A stretch of 42,025 nucleotides of DNA from the NCBI RefSeq assembly GCF_016744025.1, contig NZ_JADGFC010000007.1, positions 1-42,025 of the forward strand. Direction: 5' to 3'. The notes beneath the pieces are model-generated. The model saw only the letters and a program-made list of their open reading frames with translations. It made no database searches and was not told the origin of the DNA. This stretch comes from Sulfurimonas sp. Lineage in GTDB: Bacteria; Campylobacterota; Campylobacteria; Campylobacterales; Sulfurimonadaceae. Position 1 is the stretch's first letter, and every line of letters starts with the position of its first letter. Positions 16,071 to 24,857 of the stretch are shown piece after piece. The position numbers were made by a program, and so were the translations under genes.

Positions 16071-17657
16071 CTATCTTAACTCTTCCAAAATTCTTTCAGC
16101 ATCTGACGAGTCAATAAGCATATCTTCTCCGCCGAATTTTTCAAGCATAACATCTATATATTCTCTTGTATCTATACATTTGTGTGTAAATTGATATGCT
16201 CCCATGCGTTCAGCTATAGTTGCATCTGCCGGGAGAGTAACACCATTTATACTCGAATCTAATTCTTCAGGATCACAAGCACTAAAGCTTATTACTTCAA
16301 GTTCTTTCAGAGTAATATCTGTACAGTGTTCCCAATCTTTTGCAAATTGAGCTTTTGATTGTTCAACTATAATTCTTGTAGTTTTATCATCATAACAGCA
16401 ATATCTAAATCGCCTTTGGTATGTATTCCAAGTCTTGTCTCCATCTTCCACTACTTCTATCAAGTGGCACATGTCATATTTTCTAGCATGGTAAGTAGCC
16501 TCGTGCCTTGAGCCTTTTCCTTTTGCATCGTCTAGATTGTTACATGTATCTACGCTAGAAGCAATGCTGTCATACATCTTACTTGCCACTTGTGCGGCAA
16601 GACCTAATAAAGGGTTTATTGAACCGAGAGCCATTAATGCTATATTTTTGGCTGACAAAAGAGAACTTGCAGAATCTGAGGAGGAACTACTTCCACTTCC
16701 TGTATCACTTCCATTAACGCAAGCAGCAAGCTGTATGGTAGTCATAGCTGCTTTGATTTTCAACGCTTTTTCTTTGGCTTCTTTAGCGGCTTTTTGAGCC
16801 TCATCAGAACTCATTCCACTCTTATTTACATCTCCGGCAATTACCTTTAATGTCAACACACCAGTCCCAACTCCGTCAATTATTACCATATTGTCAATAA
16901 TGTCTGGGTTATTGGTTACTAGCTGATTATATTCATCTTCTGGAATTGTAAAAATATTAGTATCATCGTCTGCTGCATCTTCTTCACCACAAATTTCATC
17001 TACTTCACCACAAATTTCATCTACTTCATCACACTCTTCTCCATCATCTTCATATTCTTCAATCATTTTTCCTGCATCTAACCCTGCTCTAGCTGCACAA
17101 ACAGCCATGCGAGCTACATACTTGACTTGCTCACTACTATATTGCCCTACGCTTCCAATAGCACCATTCCCAACACCTGCTGTTGCTGCGCCACCTATAG
17201 CACTTAGTGCAAAGCCTGCCAAAACATAAGGGTCGTTCATCCAATCCCAATTTCCATCATCTGAGCCGTCCATACATAGACCATGCCATCCAGACCATAG
17301 ACCATTTATTTTGTCATATGCTTGAGCTACTCCGAGTGCTTCCCCGATGCCACCTTGAAATTTTTCTGATTTATAATAAACATCTACATCAAGTCCACTT
17401 ACGTCGAACTCTTGATACTCCTCTTCCCATGTTTTACATGTCCCAACTTTTGTTGTTGTATTTGTGCATTCAAATGTATATTCTTCTTTTGTATAAACAC
17501 GTTTACCTGATACATCACCTGTGTATCCAAACGGCTGAGAAGAAATAGGTACGCATATTTCTTCTGCCATAAGTAATTGATTATAAGTAACTGAAGATAG
17601 TAAGACTATGCAAGAAAAAATAGAAAAAATCTTCTTTATTATTTGTTTTATGTTCAT
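16071..17657 (-). CDS. Exported protein with TraN C-terminal-like domain
   Basis: A 528-aa protein with a signal sequence near residues 8-31. The C-terminal 150 residues fit the C-terminus of F-type TraN, the outer-membrane mating-pair stabiliser: CHLIEVVEDGDKTW, FRYCCYDDKTTRIIVEQSKAQF, then a WEHCTDITLKELEVISFS stretch parallel to the YCCFNSKLARIIQEQGR...GFTPEELSRIDFS region. The middle has two hydrophobic glycine/alanine segments (about 151-172 and 335-355), an acidic Cys repeat (VDEICGE twice) and a Ser-rich linker. Full-length TraN is usually one protein; here this domain is a separate gene at the end of a row of large exported Cys-rich proteins. It starts 1 base after the 1346-aa gene's stop. 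Confidence 0.75.
   Translation of the reverse strand: MNIKQIIKKIFSIFSCIVLLSSVTYNQLLMAEEICVPISSQPFGYTGDVSGKRVYTKEEYTFECTNTTTKVGTCKTWEEEYQEFDVSGLDVDVYYKSEKFQGGIGEALGVAQAYDKINGLWSGWHGLCMDGSDDGNWDWMNDPYVLAGFALSAIGGAATAGVGNGAIGSVGQYSSEQVKYVARMAVCAARAGLDAGKMIEEYEDDGEECDEVDEICGEVDEICGEEDAADDDTNIFTIPEDEYNQLVTNNPDIIDNMVIIDGVGTGVLTLKVIAGDVNKSGMSSDEAQKAAKEAKEKALKIKAAMTTIQLAACVNGSDTGSGSSSSSDSASSLLSAKNIALMALGSINPLLGLAAQVASKMYDSIASSVDTCNNLDDAKGKGSRHEATYHARKYDMCHLIEVVEDGDKTWNTYQRRFRYCCYDDKTTRIIVEQSKAQFAKDWEHCTDITLKELEVISFSACDPEELDSSINGVTLPADATIAERMGAYQFTHKCIDTREYIDVMLEKFGGEDMLIDSSDAERILEELR
16983..17024. repeat. 21-bp tandem repeat, two copies
   Basis: Two perfect head-to-tail copies of a 21-bp unit (TTCACCACAAATTTCATCTA plus C), with a decaying third start to about 17028. 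On the minus strand it encodes VDEICGE repeats in the acidic linker of the TraN-like protein. In-frame units suggest slippage-driven length variation in an exposed region. Confidence 0.85.
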
Positions 17658-17658
17658 T

Positions 17659-20600
17659 TTAATTCACCTCACATGGTTCTAGTGAACTGAAGCACTGGTA
17701 TTCTCTATTTTCTTGTTCTGACATATTTACTAAATATACCTTATTTGAGAAAGGAAGAGGTTTAACTAAATCAATCACAAAAGGAACACTGCTTTCTAGG
17801 CTTCTCACTGTTACTTTCACTGCGGAGTGTTCTTTAACATAAACATCGTTACTCTTTAAGCAATCACTGCTTCCTACTCCCAAATCTGGAACTCCACTTT
17901 CATAATAAGCACCTGACACACCACCTCCCCATTCCACAAAGTCACTAGCTAAACAGCTTCCGTTTTGATACTGTTTATTTTGGCCATCTGATATATTAAA
18001 ATTTTCTGCTGTTGCAAATTGAACTTTTGCATAAGTTTGAGCAACATTCCCTGACGTAGCTGTAGTATTTTTCATAAAATTTTGCTCTTGGACTGTTATA
18101 GTTCCTAGAATGTTATTGTTTTTGTCATATGCAATCACTTCATAGTCCCCTGTGTATGGAACGACTATTGATAGCATATTAACTGCTCCCATATATATCG
18201 TATTTATTTGTTTATTTATACCCGTAGCAACACCTGTAGATTCTGAGTTTTTATTTTTTTTAGCTGATAACTCATACCATTTAATACTGCCCCAACCTAT
18301 CATATTCTTTTCTGCTGTACTTGTCATCTTATTATTCACAACTGTCGTCGAAAATCCCATATTTAAGAAATAATTTTTCTTTACAGATATGACTGAATCT
18401 CTAAATCTCGTATAATCACTCTTTTTTAAAGTTCCACTATGAGCTTCCTCTCTTGCCCATGTTAAAGAGTCAGACTCAATAATACGAGGATCATATCCAT
18501 ATACGTTTTCAATATACTTAGAAGTAACAGAAAGTTCTTGATAAATCTTATAGGCTGAATCATACCAACCCCACTGTTGAGTACCCATAAACATCATTAC
18601 TACTAATATTGCGGCTGTAAAAACACCCCCAGTGAAGACACTTGCCACTCCTGCTACAACTGCACCAGTAACAAGAAGATTACCGTCTATTCCACTATCT
18701 CCCATCTGCGTTGTGATTCCCACTAGTCCACTGTAACTTCCATCTTTCTCTGTTGGTGTCCTATTTTTTGTTTTCTCTGTATGCTGTCCATTTGCATGAT
18801 CATATAACAAATCATAAATTGTCGGAGTTTGTCCAATAATAGGAGAGACTTCTTTCCCATCTAGTAATACTATATTATTCTCTGGCAATTTAAAAATATA
18901 ATTACTTACATAACCGAAAGTTCCCTCTGTGTATTCTTGTATAGAAAATATATCTCTGTACCCATTAATTTCACTTGCGAAAGAACCACTTTGTGAAGTG
19001 AAAGTTGTAAGTTTACCTGTCTGAGAGGGTATTGTGCTATTCGACTCAGATCCATCTTGCGTATCGTCACTAACATGTATTTTACAATTTGATGTAGAAA
19101 TAATCTCACCTGATAAGCAATTGTTATAACTATTGCAATCAGTATTAGCATTGCTTGTAAGCTGATAGTATGCTTCTATTCCCGCATTATTAAGAATTGA
19201 ATCAATATCGCTGTCTCCTTGTATGAGTGAACCACCTAGAAAACAATAATTTTCATTATTCACATCTGATTCACTAACCCCTAAATCAGTAAAACCATAG
19301 TCTGTGTAGGCGGGTTCAAATTTCGTCATTTCTAAAAAGGTTTCGTTAGAAGCACAAGATGAAGTATCGCTTACAGATAGAACAAAAGGCACGTCCACTG
19401 ATATATCAGTGGTGTATGATAAAGTAATACTAGCTACACTACTTACTTTTTCCGCCAATTTAGATGAATCTTTTTTCCCCACAAGCAAATATGAACCAAC
19501 TGTACTTAAATTGCTTAATATTGTTGTATTTGCTCCAAAACTAGATAACGCTACTTTTAAGTCATTATTATTGTACACATTAGTCATTGCATCACCAAAA
19601 GTGTGGACGGCAATTAATGTATCTGTTGATAAAGATGTTAAGTAGTTTGTCATCTCTGTAGCAGTAGTATTTGAATCTTTTACATTAAAAGTTTTATATT
19701 CTATTATTTTATAATTATCATTAAATACCGCAACTCCCCAATTTGAAGATTTTTTGCTAGTACCAAAACTATCAAGAATTGAGTGAGAACTCGAACTATT
19801 GGAAGAATATACCTTTATGCTCCTTGTTGCTTTTCCACTTTTATTATATACATATCCCTTGATGGATGTATCTTGTAATGCTTGGTATCTTAGTTTAAAC
19901 CAATTTTCTGAGAATTTACTTTCACAAAACTCTTGTGTCGATTCTTCATCAGTAGCAAGAGTAATCTCAAAATCATCAGTAAAAGGTGTCAATGTTAAAC
20001 TAGAAGCAGCTAGTAAATATTGAGTACTATTTACTTCTGTGTTTTCTGTAGTTCCATCAATATACGCTTTTTGTATTAATGTCTTAAAAAATCCCTTTGT
20101 CGTGTAATCAAAGATTGCCTCAACATTTGGTCTAGCTTCATCCACATTATTGGTTCTAATACATCTAGGATCGTCCTGATAGATATCTTCCTGTGTAATA
20201 GAAGTACTAACAATTTTATTTTCTATATTTGCTTCTGTTGTGCATTTCTTAATAGTAGTGTTTGTTTCATCATAAGTATTAAATTCCGTACAAATCTTCT
20301 TTACTGCTGATTTTTTTTCAATTAGTGCTAGTACCTGAACAGAGGTGTTAGCATCGTTACATATTCCCCATAGTCCAACAGCTATACCATTTTCGTATTT
20401 GATACTACTTGTTGAACCATAAGAACGCTCGCAAGTATAAGTGGAATAACATTCATCTGCTGTTTCTGTATCACTCTGAAGACAAGCGACTAGTTCATCA
20501 CACTTTGAATAAGGACACTCTACTGGTATTACAGAAACTATTTCTTTTTTTAGACAATTGTCAGAAGATGGGTTTGGTGGTGGACAATCGTAAACATTTA

Positions 20601-21699
20601 CGATTTTATTATCTTTAGTTTTTACCTTTGTCTCAACTCCATTAATCAAGATATACCCAACATCATAGTCTTTAAAAGGAGTGAATGAATTTGTTTTTAC
20701 GCAAGAGCTTTCTGCATATCCTTTACAAGTATTAACATGACATTGAGGAAGTGTAATCTGCTCCACACAAGCTGCTGAAGCTCTAATATCGTCATAAGAA
20801 TTACAAGTGAATTCAAATCTATCGCCAGATGTAGCTACGTTTGTGTCTATCTCCGTACATATTGTTGCATCTTTGGGATATTCCATTACATATTTCATAT
20901 ACCTGTAATCATAAGTATGACCATTCATCTCGTATAAATCTTCGTTTTTGTAGAGTTTCCAAGAACGTTCAACTCTTAACCAAGGAGCACAAAATTTTAT
21001 AGGTCTTAGATAGTCTGGCGAATCTAATGATATAGGGCAATAGTGTTGATCTGATGAACCAGTTCTCTGCCATGTCTTTGAATCAGGAGATGAATAAGTG
21101 TAAATATTAGAAGTATTACATATCTCATTATCAATTACGAAACTTGTGTAAGATTGACTAGAACCCTTGTCGTTTAGGTATTCACTAGCACAATCAGCTC
21201 GTCCATATCCCACCCATAAATCTTTAGCTAAGTCACCACCAGAGCTGTTGTTCAGTTTATTTAACACAGCAGTATAATTAGATGCATCTTTTGGAGTGTA
21301 CACATAACCAGAATATGTAGCGACAAGTGCTTTACATTGGGTATATGACATTCTTATTCTGCTTACAGCGTAAGTCTCATTACCTAATGTGGATATATTT
21401 TTAAAGTCTGTAGGCATACTTGAATTACTTGGCACATCTAAGTATCTACAGTTCTCTTCGTCTATATCATATGTTCCAAATCCAATTAGTAATTTTTTAT
21501 CTGAATAAAGAGATAAATCAATATTTTCAAAAGCTTTAATTGAACTCTTAGAAAATTGTTCAACATAGTATCCGTATGGCATATCCGTAGCTTTTGTACC
21601 ACTGATTAGATTTACGCCCGATACATCTCTTTCATACAAAGTATTCTCTGCGCTAAGTAATAAAGGGAAAAGTAGTATTAATATAAACTTTTGTAACAT
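17659..21699 (-). CDS. Giant Cys-rich exported protein with one membrane segment
   Basis: A 1346-aa protein. The start at 21699 is chosen over 21744 because AAAGGGA lies just upstream and the product then begins with a clean signal peptide (MLQKFILILLFPLLLSAE). It still overlaps the 803-aa gene by 22 bases. Many cysteines in the first 600 residues occur in short C-x-C clusters (SVIPVECPYSKCDELVAC), as in TraN-type adhesins. A long hydrophobic stretch near residues 1005-1037 (VAGVASVFTGGVFTAAILVV) could span a membrane. The C-terminal 300 residues are rich in beta strands. It is probably a surface or tip component of the mating-pair apparatus. No precise family was recognised, and the TraN-like role is inferred from its position. 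Confidence 0.7.
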   Translation of the reverse strand: MLQKFILILLFPLLLSAENTLYERDVSGVNLISGTKATDMPYGYYVEQFSKSSIKAFENIDLSLYSDKKLLIGFGTYDIDEENCRYLDVPSNSSMPTDFKNISTLGNETYAVSRIRMSYTQCKALVATYSGYVYTPKDASNYTAVLNKLNNSSGGDLAKDLWVGYGRADCASEYLNDKGSSQSYTSFVIDNEICNTSNIYTYSSPDSKTWQRTGSSDQHYCPISLDSPDYLRPIKFCAPWLRVERSWKLYKNEDLYEMNGHTYDYRYMKYVMEYPKDATICTEIDTNVATSGDRFEFTCNSYDDIRASAACVEQITLPQCHVNTCKGYAESSCVKTNSFTPFKDYDVGYILINGVETKVKTKDNKIVNVYDCPPPNPSSDNCLKKEIVSVIPVECPYSKCDELVACLQSDTETADECYSTYTCERSYGSTSSIKYENGIAVGLWGICNDANTSVQVLALIEKKSAVKKICTEFNTYDETNTTIKKCTTEANIENKIVSTSITQEDIYQDDPRCIRTNNVDEARPNVEAIFDYTTKGFFKTLIQKAYIDGTTENTEVNSTQYLLAASSLTLTPFTDDFEITLATDEESTQEFCESKFSENWFKLRYQALQDTSIKGYVYNKSGKATRSIKVYSSNSSSSHSILDSFGTSKKSSNWGVAVFNDNYKIIEYKTFNVKDSNTTATEMTNYLTSLSTDTLIAVHTFGDAMTNVYNNNDLKVALSSFGANTTILSNLSTVGSYLLVGKKDSSKLAEKVSSVASITLSYTTDISVDVPFVLSVSDTSSCASNETFLEMTKFEPAYTDYGFTDLGVSESDVNNENYCFLGGSLIQGDSDIDSILNNAGIEAYYQLTSNANTDCNSYNNCLSGEIISTSNCKIHVSDDTQDGSESNSTIPSQTGKLTTFTSQSGSFASEINGYRDIFSIQEYTEGTFGYVSNYIFKLPENNIVLLDGKEVSPIIGQTPTIYDLLYDHANGQHTEKTKNRTPTEKDGSYSGLVGITTQMGDSGIDGNLLVTGAVVAGVASVFTGGVFTAAILVVMMFMGTQQWGWYDSAYKIYQELSVTSKYIENVYGYDPRIIESDSLTWAREEAHSGTLKKSDYTRFRDSVISVKKNYFLNMGFSTTVVNNKMTSTAEKNMIGWGSIKWYELSAKKNKNSESTGVATGINKQINTIYMGAVNMLSIVVPYTGDYEVIAYDKNNNILGTITVQEQNFMKNTTATSGNVAQTYAKVQFATAENFNISDGQNKQYQNGSCLASDFVEWGGGVSGAYYESGVPDLGVGSSDCLKSNDVYVKEHSAVKVTVRSLESSVPFVIDLVKPLPFSNKVYLVNMSEQENREYQCFSSLEPCEVN

Positions 21700-24089
21700 T
21701 TTCCATCCCTTTCTATTGAATTTTTGCAACCAAATGAAATACATTTTCCAGAATCTATGTCAAACTCTTTTCCACTCTCGCAAGTTACTTCAACACAAGA
21801 ACCATCACTTTGTTGGTATACATTCTCTTTAGTTTCACAACCGTATCCATTTCCACAATACTCAAAATATGGTTTATTACTATCGCATGATTCAGTAACA
21901 CAAACTTCCTCCGCTATTGCATCTGGAAAATCTAATGAAATTATTGTATCAAAGTACGTTTGATCGTATAGAGTAGGTGAATAATTTGTAGGACACTGAT
22001 TATATTGGCAGTAGTGGTCAGAACAAGCGAGTGGAGAACATACAAATATAGTACTTAAATTATTAACTGCTGTGCTTTTTATAGAATAGTCTTGATTTGA
22101 AAATGAGTTTGAACTATCACTCTTTATTACACAACTGCCATTCTCAAGATCACCATCGCTATAATTATATGCACTTCCACTCTTAAAACTAAGACCTTTT
22201 AAAATATTATCTTCTTCTTCTGTCTCTGCCATAGCTATATAAAATGTTGTGCCATCAATAAGACTTTGACAATTACTTTTAGATATTAAGCCATTATAAA
22301 CTCCGTACACCGAAGAATTGTTTTCAGAATAGAATCCGGTGAATCCTTCATTGAACAATGAGTGAACTTCTTTATCTTGATAATTGAATCCATCATCTTG
22401 ATCTTCTTTAGGAACAGAAGGTAGTATAGATATTACTCCAATGAAGCCCCTTTTGTATTCATCCCAAAATTTAATGTCTTGTTCATCTGCAAGCACAGAT
22501 GTAATATCACTAGATATATAGATTCCTTCAATATTTCCAACTTTCCCACTCAAGGTACAAGTAGAGTGGATTGAACCAATACTGCTTTTTTGCTCTTGAA
22601 TATTGTACGCAATAATCTTGTTTCCATCTTCAACTTTTAACTGCTTAATTCCATTCAAATAATCAATACTTCCACTAACTGTACAGTCTCCTTTAATCGC
22701 CAAACAACTATTAATACCTTGCGCATCTTCAAAGCATATAGATTTTCCATCATCTTCTGCATACATTTTTACTAATCTATATTCACATTTAGTTGATGAA
22801 TCTGTACACAATATTGGTAGGTTGTTTCCATATCCTTCTTCCTTAAAAGAGCCGGACACATTGTTTTTTGCAAGAGGTCTAAAATAATCTATAGATTTAT
22901 TACCAATATTATCTCCACTAGATACGAAACATTGGTTACCATTTCTACTATCAGGAGCACAACTTTTAGTTAAGTTAACAGTGCGGATACAGTTATCTAA
23001 TGCCTCTGTATCATCAGCATTACAAAACGGTGTACTTCCACATGTTCCATCACTTAATACATGCTCATTCTCTAAGCATGAAGTATCTTTTTCGCACACA
23101 TCACTTAATGTTGAATATGTAAACTCGGCATTATTGCAGGTTCTATTAACTGTCTCTCCACATCCTTCTTCTGTTGATTGACAATTTGGCATCATAGCGC
23201 AATATGATGTATTGCTATCTTCATATGCCTCAGTATTTCCACATTGATTTTCTTTTTCGCACTGATGAGTAGATGAATTATAAATCATACCTTTTTCTAT
23301 ACACATATCTTCGTAAGCTATAACACATTTACCACTAGAGGGCTCTAGCACTAGAGGAGACTCACAATCAATAGAACACTCCTGATATTTCCTTTTACAT
23401 ATTGGTTGAACCGAATGGCTATATATTGTAGTGGTTAAATTATTAACCACTGTCAACTCACCATCAATCTTGCTACCATCATTTTCTATTGGGCTATTAA
23501 GTTCCCACGAAAACCCTTGTGGATTCAGACTATTTTCTTCGCATGTATATTCTTCAAAAGAATAAGATATTTCTTTTTTACATGCTGCTCCACCTGTTGG
23601 ATTTGAAACTTCAGAATATCCATTAGGACACTCAACAACTATTTTTGTGGTTGCAGGATAATATCTTCTAATTGATGTGCTGAAGTACATATCAGAGCCT
23701 CTTCCTCCACTTCGTGAACTGAAACTAACTGTGAAATCTATATAGCCTCCATAATAAGAACTCCAAACTTTTGTAGCTGAAAGTGAACCTGCATTTCTCG
23801 ATAGAGGAATAGTGACACCGCCCACTAGATTACTACTATTTGGTAAGTCAAAAGTGTTCCAACCTTTTGCACTTTTTCTTTCTCTCCAAAATCTATTTGC
23901 TGTTGACCATGAACCGTAGTATCCGGGGACAGACACCACTGTATTTACTTTTCCAGCATAATCAGTAATTGTCTTTGTGGTAATCTCAATAGAAGATTCT
24001 GTGTCTTCGTATTCATATTTACAACTAGCGAATAGACTAACACTAAATATAAAAACAAAAATAACTGATACTTTAAAAAAATATCTCAA
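21678..24089 (-). CDS. Cys-rich exported protein with duplicated beta-rich domain
   Basis: An 803-aa protein with a signal sequence (MRYFFKVSVIFVFIFSVSLFA). Residues about 57-147 (from YYGSWSTANRFWRERK to SIRRYYPA) form a Ser/Gly/aromatic domain that is identical to one in the 480-aa protein upstream. It is followed by CPNGYSEV and a series of short Cys modules (CIEKGMIYNSSTHQCEKENQC, CEKDTSCLENEH) like EGF or tip-adhesin knobs. The C-terminus again has CESGKEFDIDSGKCISFGC. It resembles TraN-like cell-surface recognition proteins in style only. The start overlaps the M50-like gene (ATGA). A role in recipient recognition is inferred. Confidence 0.75.
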   Translation of the reverse strand: MRYFFKVSVIFVFIFSVSLFASCKYEYEDTESSIEITTKTITDYAGKVNTVVSVPGYYGSWSTANRFWRERKSAKGWNTFDLPNSSNLVGGVTIPLSRNAGSLSATKVWSSYYGGYIDFTVSFSSRSGGRGSDMYFSTSIRRYYPATTKIVVECPNGYSEVSNPTGGAACKKEISYSFEEYTCEENSLNPQGFSWELNSPIENDGSKIDGELTVVNNLTTTIYSHSVQPICKRKYQECSIDCESPLVLEPSSGKCVIAYEDMCIEKGMIYNSSTHQCEKENQCGNTEAYEDSNTSYCAMMPNCQSTEEGCGETVNRTCNNAEFTYSTLSDVCEKDTSCLENEHVLSDGTCGSTPFCNADDTEALDNCIRTVNLTKSCAPDSRNGNQCFVSSGDNIGNKSIDYFRPLAKNNVSGSFKEEGYGNNLPILCTDSSTKCEYRLVKMYAEDDGKSICFEDAQGINSCLAIKGDCTVSGSIDYLNGIKQLKVEDGNKIIAYNIQEQKSSIGSIHSTCTLSGKVGNIEGIYISSDITSVLADEQDIKFWDEYKRGFIGVISILPSVPKEDQDDGFNYQDKEVHSLFNEGFTGFYSENNSSVYGVYNGLISKSNCQSLIDGTTFYIAMAETEEEDNILKGLSFKSGSAYNYSDGDLENGSCVIKSDSSNSFSNQDYSIKSTAVNNLSTIFVCSPLACSDHYCQYNQCPTNYSPTLYDQTYFDTIISLDFPDAIAEEVCVTESCDSNKPYFEYCGNGYGCETKENVYQQSDGSCVEVTCESGKEFDIDSGKCISFGCKNSIERDGKCYKSLY
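23651..23918. repeat. 268-bp perfect repeat, copy 1
   Basis: Identical at every base to 25655-25922, and in the same orientation. It encodes the YYGSWST...RRYYPA domain of the 803-aa protein. Both flanks diverge immediately. Silent positions are conserved too, so this is recent copying or gene conversion rather than protein-level selection. Confidence 0.95.
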
Positions 24090-24691
24090 AATAAACCTCC
24101 GATGTAAAGAATATTATTATGGTCCAAAAATAAATACAGCATGAATAAAATTGATGGCACTATTAAGTTAATTGGAGTACTAATAGTAAAAACATTTTTA
24201 AAATCTACTCCAGATGGAATGGCACTAAATAACAATGAAACTATTGAAAACACATATATAATTACAGTCCATAAGTTAAGTTCTAAATAGTTAAAAAAAT
24301 TGCTATACACCCAAAATGATAAAGGGAACAAGAGTAAAGGAGACATGGATATTAAAAAAACATTCCACCATTTCACATTTCGAGACTTAACATGTCCTAG
24401 TGTTATCATTTTTTGGCCAGTAAGCTTATCAACTGTTGATGATGGAATAACCGAAAAACGGAATGGCTTGCCTATAGTAAAAAATGATATTATGAAATGC
24501 GAAAGTTCATGAAAAAAAGTACCCATAAAGTACATAATCCATGCTGATAACATGTTTTTCTTAGAAGACTCTTTCATTTTTCCAATTAATGCTGCTAGTG
24601 CAATGGAATAGAATAAAATATTTTCTTTGAAATTATCAAAAATGTATGCCTCTGTAGATTCATAAAAAAATAAAAATTGACTTTCAATCAT
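24086..24691 (-). CDS. M50-like integral membrane metalloprotease
   Basis: A 201-aa protein with about five hydrophobic segments. A zinc-binding HExxH motif, HELSH at 61-65, sits inside a hydrophobic helix (YFMGTFFHELSHFIISFF, given in part). The second M50-style motif, AIPSGVDFKN at 157-166, would supply the third ligand Asp163. This layout fits small site-2-protease/M50-type peptidases that cut within membranes. The product overlaps the 53-aa exported protein gene at its start and the 803-aa protein gene at its end (ATGA), so all are co-expressed. Substrates may be the small exported protein or signal-anchored components of the tip; that is inference. No such gene belongs to the standard F tra set. 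Confidence 0.72.
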   Translation of the reverse strand: MIESQFLFFYESTEAYIFDNFKENILFYSIALAALIGKMKESSKKNMLSAWIMYFMGTFFHELSHFIISFFTIGKPFRFSVIPSSTVDKLTGQKMITLGHVKSRNVKWWNVFLISMSPLLLFPLSFWVYSNFFNYLELNLWTVIIYVFSIVSLLFSAIPSGVDFKNVFTISTPINLIVPSILFMLYLFLDHNNILYIGGLF

Positions 24692-24849
24692 TTATCATAC
24701 TTTTCAGCCAACTCAACTAGTTTATTAAATGACCCAACTATGGTATTCTTAGCACTATTCGCATCGAAAGAAAAGTTTCCATTACTATATTCAATCGCTC
24801 CAGAACTGAAACCAATACCAATTAAAATTAAAAAAAGATATTTATACAT
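24688..24849 (-). CDS. 53-aa exported protein
   Basis: A short gene with AGGAAA before its ATG. The product is MYKYLFLILIGIGFSSGAIE as a signal peptide, then a mature part of about 35 residues (YSNGNFSFDANSAKNTIVGS, then a FNKLVELAEKYDK helix). The stop overlaps the protease ATG (ATGA), so the two are translationally coupled. It could be a substrate or cofactor of the protease or a minor pilus component. It has no recognised family and does not look like TraA pilin, which needs two hydrophobic helices. Confidence 0.65.
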   Translation of the reverse strand: MYKYLFLILIGIGFSSGAIEYSNGNFSFDANSAKNTIVGSFNKLVELAEKYDK

Positions 24850-24857
24850 TTATTTTC

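Noticed and set aside
21700-21744. ATG 21744 as the start of the giant Cys-rich gene
   Set aside because: It would put 15 polar residues before the signal peptide, while ATG 21699 has AAAGGGA upstream.
24688-24849. The 53-aa exported protein as TraA pilin
   Set aside because: It has only one hydrophobic segment (the signal peptide); F-type pilin needs two more hydrophobic helices in the mature protein.
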